Shown: positions 56,614 to 64,000 of the stretch, in pieces | Layout of the letters: each line of letters opens with the position of its first letter | Numbering within the stretch: position 1 is the stretch's first letter | Source of the DNA: Limnoperna fortunei | Lineage: Eukaryota > Mollusca > Bivalvia > Mytilida > Modiolidae | Assembly: GCA_944474755.1 (NCBI GenBank) | Contig: OX104119.1 | Coordinates: 1,054,001-1,118,000, forward strand | Direction of reading: 5' to 3' | DNA: 64,000 bases | The notes under the pieces: model-generated | Seen by the model: the letters and a program-made list of their open reading frames with translations, nothing else | The model's database searches: none | Told to the model about the DNA's origin: nothing | Made by a program: the position numbers and the translations under genes

Positions 56614-58691
56614 TTATTTCAACCGGACGAAAGGTATTAACCTGCCGTCTACCACACCAAAGAACCCACTTTTTCCAATATAATTCATATTGTTTGTTGG
56701 TTGCATTTCTCCATGAGGCGAGAATTGTATTAACAGCGTTTTTCGAAAATCCTGAACTAGCAAGTCTTTGCCGGATACAACACAGGCGATAAAATTTAAT
56801 GTCCTTCTGAGTGGATGACTTTCTTTGGAATGGGGCATGAATAAAAGGTCTCTGTGTCTTGGCAATCTAACTGGCAAAGAAACGAGAACTAAAATTGACA
56901 AAGAGAACCAACTCAGAAAGGCACAACTTAACCTTATCTCTAATAATTTTATCAATTATTTTGCCAATCAAACTGAATGGTGGGAAAACATATGGTTACA
57001 AAACTGACCATTAAAAGGTAAATGCATCAATGAAAGATGCCTCTGGATCATAAATCCAAGAAGCATAGTTTTTAATCTGGAAATTTAATCGAGATGCAAA
57101 TAAGTCAATATTTGGTTTGAAAAAATGAGTGCAACTTCTTTCAAAAATCACAGGTTTTAATTTTCATTCAGTAGAATCTGAGATATTTCTAGACAAGAAA
57201 TCAAGTGTAAAATTTTCAGCACCTGGGATGTACTGAGCTGTAAGTAAAAAATCCCTAAACTGACACCACTTCCAAATTTCTTTTGCAAGTTTATCCATAG
57301 ACAATGAAGTCATGGCACTCATATCATTTATGTAAGCAATTGCTGTGATATTGTCTGATCTAATACCAATATGTTTATGTTTATGTACTGAAAAATGATT
57401 TCAAAGCAAAGAATATGGCCAATAATTCCAGAAAATTAATATGATGTAGTGATTCTAAGACTGACCTGATCTACCACCAGCCTTTTTATTACCAAAATGA
57501 GCACCCCAGACTTCATTGCTGGCATCACATTTAATCCTACAGCAAATATCTTTTTGTCTTATAGGTTTACCATTTTGATTTTCAACATTAGGAAATCCAC
57601 CACAAAATTTGAGTTTTTGATGATTCGGAAAGCTTAAAGAAAGCATCATAGTTATCATCAAACCTTTGCAAATAATAATTTTTTTCTCTTTCTAATTTTC
57701 TGTAATGAAATGAATTATCAGACCAATAAAAGAGGCAAGTAATCTAATCATGATTAACCTGTCTTCTAACAACAGTTTCCCAGTTGATAAAATTTTTTGT
57801 ATCTTCTCAATCGTTAAAAACACCATAAAAAGCACTGTGTCTATAATAAGACCAAAAAATATTAACTTTCTTGTAGGAACAAGAACAGACTTTTTATAGT
57901 TTATACCATATCCAAGTTTGTCTAAAGTTTGAACAATGAAACTGGTATTAGAAATACTTTCTGAATAAACCTGATTCATAACTAAGGAATCATCAATATA
58001 ATAAATGCATCTTATACCATATTGTCGAAATAAGGCATAGACTGGTTTTAAAACTTTGGTAAAAATCCTTGGAGCAGATGCTAAACCGAAACATAAAACT
58101 TTTAACTCGTAAAGAATATTCCGCCATGAAAACCTCAAATATTTTGTAAATTCTCTATTGATGGAAATACTAAAATACGCATCTGTCAGATCAATGGATG
58201 TCAGATAATCATTTCTTTGAATAATATCCAAGAGCAAAATTCAAGTTTTCTTGTTTGAAATGTTGATATTTCACATAATTATTCAAATTCCTCAAATCTC
58301 AAATTTATAACTGGTCTCAGAGAGCCATCTCTTTTTGGAACTACAAAAATTGTAGAGATAAATTGACCAGATATAGGTTTAACTGCTTCAATAACACCCT
58401 TTTTTTAAGTAAGTTATCAACTTCTAGATCAATTTATTTTGCCTTATCTTCTGTAAACATAACCTCACGATATGATGAGTATTCTGGAGGATCTTGATCA
58501 AACTCTATATTATAACCATCTTTTACCAAATCTAAAATCCATTGATCTGAGGTAATCTTTTCCCATTCAGGGAAAACTAATTCTCTCACCTTAGTGACAT
58601 CATTTACTTTCGTCTGTTTGACTGATAGTAATAGCCTCTTTGAGACTGTTGTTGAGGTCGATTTTGATAACCTCGTCTTTTGTAGTTGCAT
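56614..58691 (-). pseudogene. RT/RNase H polyprotein of DIRS element 2 (several frameshifts)
   Basis: From right to left. The N-terminal part at 58434-58691 contains FPEWEKITSDQWILDLVKD, matching the start of the element 1 pol. Damaged sequence follows, then an open RT core at 57692-58237 with DYLTSIDLTDAYFSISI, FGLASAPRIFTKVLKP and the catalytic YYIDDSLVMNQ. RNase H residues lie at 57455-57661 (CDASNEVWGAHFG). The downstream DIRS region is at 56614-56955 (VRLPRHRDLLFMPH, NMNYIGKSGFFG). At least three frameshifts. Confidence 0.88.
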
Positions 58692-58700
58692 GGACTGGGG

Positions 58701-60020
58701 TTAATAAGAACTGTTGGTTCTCTGAACCTCTGAGTTGCCCTGTATAGCAGGGCTTTTGTAGTTTAAAGTTTTATTGTATGAATACTTAGAAAACTTGGGA
58801 TTACCCAATGGACATTTCAATGGGTCACATAATTCCTTCATCCGTTTCATAAAATCATCTCCAAAGAGTAGCTTAGTAACAAGCAATTCAGATGTACAAA
58901 TAGGTGTATATCTATTGTGAAGATACTGCTTAAGATTGTATCTCCTTCTGTGTGACAACTTAAGGAAACTATTGCCAATAAGGCTGATACTGTCCGCTAA
59001 CAAAGACCTTGTCTTAACAGGATCAAGGTGTTCCTTATTCTTAATACACTGGTCAGCAAGCTGAACTATGGGAACAAGACCAGAGGCCATAGACTTTTGA
59101 ATCTCTTGCAAGAAGAGATCTTGCTCATGTGCAGGTTTAGGGATAGCCCTCCATATTTCTGCATTAACTGAGGGTAAAACAAGATAATTGCAGTTTTCCG
59201 GCCTATGATATCTTTCCTCAATATTTTTAATACTCTCTTTATTAGAGCGAATAGTAACAGCAGCATCTACTGCTTTTGCAAGACCTGCAGAGACTTTAGG
59301 CCCAGTCTTTTGATCAGTCTTAAGTTGCGGGATAACTGGTACCCACTCTCCTTCATCTGAAATAATACTAGTAACTTGGTTATCAACCTTATCTGAACTA
59401 GAGTTTCTACCAACTGATAAGTTACACAAGCTAGGAGTATCAAAAGCATCCTGAAATACTGAATTAGGGTCAGCCCCTTGATCAGGACTATCAGTGTCTG
59501 GCCTCTCCAACTAAGTAGGTCGAAACAAATTCATTTCAAAATCTCTGACTGATTCCTCATAACTTTCAAAATTAGGTGAACGAGGCAGAGTATTACGAGG
59601 TCTTAACATGCTAGCATTACCCTGGTCCAACACTGTAGAAGGGTGGGTAACCGTAGCAGTAGGTTGCTGAAAAGAAGCAGCACTTTGTTGAGTGATCAAA
59701 TTTGTACAACCGAAGTCAAACTCGAAATGGACTGCATGACCTCAGAAAAGCCAATCTGCTGTTTCAGATCTGATATTTCGGCTAAATTACTAAATTTTCT
59801 GCTAAACTTTGCAGGGGTGCCATCACCATCTTTAGACGCTTTCTGTGAAGTTTTTCTCTTAGGTTTTTTCATAGAGCTACCCTTAATAACACGACCCACA
59901 GTCTTATCGGGCGAATTACAAAAAGACAAGGCTGAACCAGCTCTTGTTTTAACCAACAAAAACGAGCTGGTCATCATTTTTCTCAGAAAGATAAAGAATG
60001 TCTTCATTAACAACCGACAT
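58701..60020 (-). pseudogene. gag-like ORF of DIRS element 2 (frameshifts and one stop)
   Basis: A likely start ATG at 60020 begins MSVVNEDILYLSEK, comparable to MSDVNSDAVLSC of element 1. At least two frameshifts (near 59955 and 59698) and an in-frame TAG (59511-59513) break it. The conserved middle part GPKVSAGLAKAVDAAVTIRS and the stretch KLLFGDDFMKRMKELCD match element 1. This comparison shows that no residues are missing around the DNA transposon in element 1. Confidence 0.8.
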
Positions 60021-60276
60021 AGCGTATAAACATACAAACCTGTTCTATGTTGACAACAACACAGGCCGGACTACTACTCACTTTTTTTGTAAACAAAGTG
60101 AAGAACGGTAAGATATACCTAAAACCTGGAAACTAGACATGGATACGACTGATAAATATAAAAAATATTTATCAAAGCAACATTATTCCTGGACAACGTC
60201 CTAGGAAAGATAAAAAATATAAATTTTATTAATCCAGGTGTTCATAAACATATAACACCTCGCCCTCTCTGAAAAT

Positions 60277-60423
60277 GGATGACAATTTTGTCACGAGGTT
60301 GGGTTATATACTGGATGTCATGTGACATGTTACTTATTATACGGAGTTATTTTTAACTCTTTAAACTGAGACAAGTTTCCTGCCTCTCGCAGATACACTG
60401 GAAATGATAGCTATGTGATACCC
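60277..60423 (-). repeat. Inverted terminal repeat of DIRS element 2 (5' side)
   Basis: Starts GGATGACAATTTTGTCACGA and ends AGCTATGTGATACCC, the complement of 54711-54852. The extension gaatgagccgaaaggtga reaches about 60455. Confidence 0.9.
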
Positions 60424-60593
60424 GAATGAGCCGAAAGGTGAAAATGTATAAGAATACATGTATGTTGATCGTTACTTCATTATTATAACTTGTAATCTAC
60501 GAAAATAAAACGTATTTCATACTTGAGTATGCATTACATATATAACTGAGTGAACAAGTAAACAAATCATCTCGCTCATGTGAAACACAATTA

Positions 60594-60762
60594 ACATCCT
60601 TTATCCAAGATCTATCAAAAGCCTCAAACAACAACATACAGACAGGTATTATAATTATGGACTTTGCGAAGGCTTTCGATAAAGTTTCACATCGACATCT
60701 TCTTTACAAAATCAAACATTATGGAATCAACACAAATGCATACCATTGGATAAAGGACTTAA
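60594..60762 (+). pseudogene. Fragment of LINE reverse transcriptase
   Basis: An open stretch reads IIIMDFAKAFDKVSHRHLLY and continues KIKHYGINTNAYHWIKDL. This is the RT motif A region of CR1/Jockey-like LINEs, in which the D of MDFAKAFD is a catalytic residue. It is cut on both sides after about 55 codons. Confidence 0.8.
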
Positions 60763-60975
60763 CATGCATTGCAATTGTTCTGATGTGATTTTACGATCTT
60801 TTGGTCGACTATCCACCACGATTGTGTGATTGTCACTCCATGGCGAAAACACCACAACTCCACCAAGGAGACTTGATTTACAGTGGAGGAAACTGTCCCT
60901 CTACTCTCCTCCAACCTCAGCGCGATAGGTGGAGAAATTAAAATTCGAGGGGCCTGCATAGTAAGCCTCCAAAAA
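60763..60975 (-). repeat. Diverged repeat related to 50430-50600
   Basis: On the minus strand: gaattttaatttctccacc and cagtttcctccactg. Resembles 50455-50520 in inverse orientation. Low identity; no known class. Confidence 0.4.
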
Positions 60976-61206
60976 AAATAAAACTTGTAGGCTATTTCAA
61001 AATCTGACATTAATGTGTGTTAGACAATGATGGAGAAATTCATGTCTTTTATGAATTTTCCAAGATTCTTTGATCCATATGAAAATTGTATTTTATACAT
61101 TCAGAGTAAATGTCTTGAGTAAAAAGACCCCAGTCTGATCTGAACTGTTAAAATACATATATTACATTACATACGTAAATTACAGCATATAATTGATATT
61201 ATGTAC

Positions 61207-61509
61207 CTGCTGAAAGAAGTTGGTTTTCTGGACACAGTTTTTCATAACAAGAACACTCCTCCTCTGAAAGCACACAGTTACAAGTATTACCAGGCTCGGT
61301 TACATATGCATATCCTTCTGTATAGTCACAAATGCAGGTTGCGTCAGATAAACTTGGACCATTACTTGCTACCAGCTGTCCAACTTCATTGCATGTGGAT
61401 TTCAAAAATAAGCACATGGCGCCTGATGATTTATAAAATGGTACTGGTTGATACCTTTCTGCAGAACATTCCCTGCTTGTAGCCAGTCCTATATAAACAT
61501 ATTTCCTAC
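61207..61509 (-). CDS. Exon encoding a cysteine-rich extracellular module of the Roc receptor gene
   Basis: A 303-bp minus-strand exon. The acceptor is tattttttctacag before base 61509 and the donor GCAG before gtacat after 61207. It is phase 1 on both sides, typical of shuffled extracellular domains, and open for 101 codons. The sequence runs YVYIGLATSRECSAERYQPV, then SGAMCLFLKSTCNEVGQL, CICDYTEGYAYVTEPGNTCN and CVLSEEECSCYEKLCPENQL. Nine or more cysteines are arranged as in TNFR/EGF-like small disulfide modules. I recall related modules in uncharacterised bivalve transmembrane proteins but cannot name a family. It lies 41 kb upstream of the P-loop exon on the same strand. The link is supported by phase continuity through 46509-46575, not by a transcript. 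Confidence 0.78.
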
Positions 61510-61700
61510 CTGTAGAAAAAATACAAATCTAAACTATCACACAAGCCTTTACCATTGACCTAGTTTTAAATTTAGTAATTATACATGGTTGCCAATATTT
61601 ATTTATGGATAGACATTTAATATTCATGTTGTGCCATACAAACATCATGATGTAAAAACATCATTAATACTAGAAGCACTCAAGTTCATGCAACACTTAC

Positions 61701-61735
61701 CACACTTACTATAAACAACTTTCAAGCAGACATAA
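61701..61735 (-). CDS. Tentative small exon upstream of the cysteine-rich exon
   Basis: 35 bp between a weak acceptor (tttaatattaaatag) and a strong donor (AGTGTG before gtaagtgttg). It encodes YVCLKVVYSKC and joins in phase to G-RKYVYIG of 61509. Support is the donor and phase only. Confidence 0.3.
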
Positions 61736-61849
61736 CTATTTAATATTAAATTAAATGAGATTGTTTATGAGAAGACGATTTTCGATTAACTATGTTGCCA
61801 TGTTCATGTTGGAATTTCAATTAGCAGCAAAAGCTGAAATTAAAAAAAC

Positions 61850-62700
61850 TATCTGGTCATTATTTCTGCACAATTTGGTTTTAATGCAAAGGACAGTTTC
61901 AGAGACTAACAGTTAGTAGATGACCATTTGAGGTACTTTTCTACAAAATTATAATTCCTTTTGCCAAGCACTCTGTCGGGAAACTAATTTGGAAATTTCA
62001 GCCAATCAGAGTGCATTAGCCACCATGTTAAATTTTCTGATTTGACAGAAAACTCATAAATAATAAGATAAATTTCCATGCTTCATTTCTGCATTAGGTT
62101 CAATTGTGCAAAACACATTCAAAGTTTCACAGAAGAGACTGTTTAAGTGTTCTTTCCCTTAGGATTATGTGTTAAGATATGTTCCAAAGTGGTAGCCATC
62201 TTGGATTTTGATTGGCGCAAGAAACCCAAAACTTTGTAAAGGGCAATCGAAGGTACATTTCTACAATATTTTTAATCAATCTGTCAAGTGGTTTGTGATG
62301 ATCATATTTCTGAAATTCAGACACTCAAATGAATTTATTGTCTAGGCAGTCATGAGGGAATTTCCAATTGGCTCAAAAAAAATAAATATAATAAAATAAC
62401 TAACGAAGCTTCATTTCTGTAAAATTTGCTTAATTGTGCTGAATGGTTTCTGAAAAGAAGCTGTTTGTTTGTTTTTCCTATTGGTTCCGATGTTAAACTG
62501 TGTTCCACAGAAGCAGCCATCTTGGATTTTGTATTAGCAAAAAAAAACTTAAATTATGTAAGAACATTTCTGAAATATTTCTAAATAAATAACCAAGCAG
62601 TTTGTGAGAAAAAGATTTTTGGAATTCAGCTGATCAGAATGCATTAATGTCCCTGCCAGCCATTTTGAATACTTGAGGCCACTATTAAAAAATTGTTAGT
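61850..62700 (+). repeat. Degenerate tandem of L-like modules
   Basis: Three diverged modules of about 260-300 bp with cttcatttctg(ca/ta)aa, tttctgaaaagaagctgttt, ccgatgttaaactgtgttcc and gcagccatcttggattttg. Distant relatives of family L. No gene. Confidence 0.5.
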
Positions 62701-63044
62701 TTGGTGTTTGACTACCCTACCCGTTTTGTAATGGGTAGGTAAGTAGGCATTTTTTTTTGGTGGATCCATTTCAAAATGTATTAAGTATATTTTGTATCAT
62801 AATTGCAATGGTTGCATTCTAAACCTTCAATATACGGTAGACTGCTTGGTAGTTGGTTACATAAAATGTCAGATAAAAATATTTTATTTCACAGATATCT
62901 GATTTGACGGTCATCGTATATTTTGATGACAAGCGGTCAAAACTGTTGTGTCAAAGACAGGACTAGTAACTGAATGATATCTTCGTAACTACCATTGATA
63001 TTGACCACATTTCATGAAAGATATGTTTGACATTATACAATTAA

Positions 63045-63201
63045 TTACTGCTTTAGTGGTCAACAGCAGGAAATAATGGTACCCAAGACCTGGACTTGAG
63101 GTGACCTGACCTGACCGAGGCCAACTGCCAAGTCAGGTCAGGTCGGCGACAGCCCAGGTCGATGGTCCATTATTTCCTGCTGTTGACCACTAAAGCAGTA
63201 A
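63045..63201. repeat. Long hairpin with perfect 35-bp arms
   Basis: 63045-63079 and 63167-63201 are perfect complements (TTACTGCTTTAGTGGTCAAC and onward). Inside, gtgacctgacctgacc faces aagtcaggtcaggtcgg. A recent foldback element or hairpin RNA source. Confidence 0.8.
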
Positions 63202-63400
63202 TCAATCGTTTTATAAAACCGAATAAAATAGTTTCTTTTTTGAGGGCAGGCGGTAGATGGTCAATAAGGCAAATTCATTTTAAGATTAATTTTTTAAACC
63301 ATAAAAAGCAACAATTTAGCAATTAACAAATAAACTGTTTTAACATGTCTGAATATAATATCCATTTGTCCACAATTAGTTGTAGACATGAAATGAACTT

Positions 63401-63478
63401 CTCCAAAAGTCAACATATGTCATGTGATAAATATTGACAAGTCAACATTAGTCACGTGACAAATGTTGACTTTTGGAG
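63401..63478. repeat. Inverted repeat with 38-bp arms and 2-base centre
   Basis: CTCCAAAAGTCAACATATGT onward pairs with ...ATGTTGACTTTTGGAG with a few mismatches, including GTCATGTGA against TCACGTGAC. Almost no loop. Confidence 0.75.
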
Positions 63479-64000
63479 CAGTGTTGGTGGTCATGTAGTG
63501 GAAAATGAATTGAAATCGCATGTTCAAAAATAACCAATAGAAATTTACTTTATTGTAATAAATATTCACATGGTATAATAATATTTGATATTGCTCTCTG
63601 TGCAGGGAAATATGGCATTTGTGTTACATGTGTTATCACACTATTTCAGATGTAGGTGTCTGCTGTTTATCAATAAAGTTGTAAGTTTCTTTATGTTGGT
63701 TTGAGTATCTGCTTTCTTTCTTAATGTTAACATGTTATTTTCCTTCACAATTCTGTAAATGGTGAGTGTTACAGTAAAACCTTCATACAGAATATCCTCG
63801 AGACATGTGTTTTAAGCAATGTTAAATTTGCATACAAATCTCTAAATTAATTTTACAAAGCTGACTAAACCATTTATTACAAATTTTAACTACCTGATTA
63901 AATTTGGAATAATTTGCAACTTTTAAAAATGATACATCCTTAATGTAAACATATAATAAATATGAAGTGTTCCCATAACATTTTCTTTACTGTATTCAAT
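63479..64000. other. AT-rich sequence without recognised features
   Basis: No exon with convincing splice sites was found; the upstream exons of the minus-strand receptor gene are expected beyond the window. Confidence 0.4.

Larger units (their letters stand above)
54635..60455 (-). mobile_element. DIRS-type tyrosine-recombinase retrotransposon, element 2
   Basis: About 5.8 kb on the minus strand, with the same plan as element 1. From right to left: right extension, inverted repeat, gag, reverse transcriptase/RNase H, tyrosine recombinase, internal complementary region, inverted repeat, outer extension. The terminal repeats are unrelated in sequence to those of element 1, and the proteins are clearly diverged, so this is a different subfamily. 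Many frameshifts and a minisatellite in the recombinase show it is dead. It lies in the intron between 61207 and 46575, in the same orientation as the host gene. Confidence 0.9.

Overview
The window looks like nuclear DNA of a marine bivalve mollusc, most likely a mussel relative (inference). It is AT-rich, with tiny exons lost in very long introns. It holds DIRS-type retrotransposons and many non-coding repeats with tandem cores, an architecture known from bivalve pearl/CvE-type and Helentron-associated (HINE) elements. No bacterial features (operons, RBS, CRISPR) are present, and no rRNA or tRNA gene was recognised.

Host genes. The minus strand carries a chain of short, phase-compatible exons: 61207-61509, 46509-46575, 43654-43703, 24271-24360, 20076-20324 and 426-668. 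Two weaker candidates lie at 61701-61735 and 33287-33403. Read in order they encode a cysteine-rich extracellular module, a Ser/Thr-rich stalk, a short hydrophobic segment with a basic stop-transfer, and a Roc-type GTPase domain with P-loop and DxxG. I interpret this as one gene longer than 61 kb for a single-pass receptor with a cytoplasmic Roc domain. Both ends lie outside the window. A second gene, on the plus strand inside the largest intron, is represented by its last exon (17250-17359) and a polyA signal.

Mobile DNA. Nearly everything else is nested repeats in the introns. Two decayed DIRS-type tyrosine-recombinase retrotransposons are structurally complete, with inverted terminal repeats and an internal complementary region: element 1 at 34941-41310 (plus) and element 2 at 54635-60455 (minus). 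Element 1 carries a 745-bp TA-flanked DNA transposon in gag. Element 2 has its recombinase broken by a 43-bp minisatellite made from the catalytic-arginine coding segment. There are also fragments of LINEs (30141-31465, 60594-60762), a Tc1 transposase (20990-21315), another retroelement 3' end (21369-21880), and TIR transposons (6451, 12224, 13343).

The non-coding repeats fall into families, labelled A to H here, that share little primary sequence but one plan. A 5' palindrome is followed by a motif X. Then comes a body, often of tandem 145-500 bp units. The 3' end is a hairpin whose outer stem is X paired with its complement, followed by A-rich sequence. Stems covary between copies. The plan resembles Helentron/HINE termini but is unusually regular, and I regard it as the most interesting signal after the receptor gene. 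Several families also carry a GCCATNTT (YY1-like) core.

Layout: 1-5.4 kb, families F, G, K, D around a Roc exon; 6.4-15.5 kb, nested L, M, N, H, B, A; 15.5-19.2 kb, small plus-strand gene and ~188-bp array; 20-25.8 kb, Roc P-loop exon, Tc1/retroelement debris, 51-bp satellite, membrane exon; 25.8-33.8 kb, L, D, B and a LINE; 33.8-42 kb, B copy split by DIRS element 1; 42-50 kb, two small receptor exons and families B, E, K, C; 50.7-54.3 kb, A and D; 54.6-60.5 kb, DIRS element 2; 60.5-64 kb, ectodomain exon and foldbacks.
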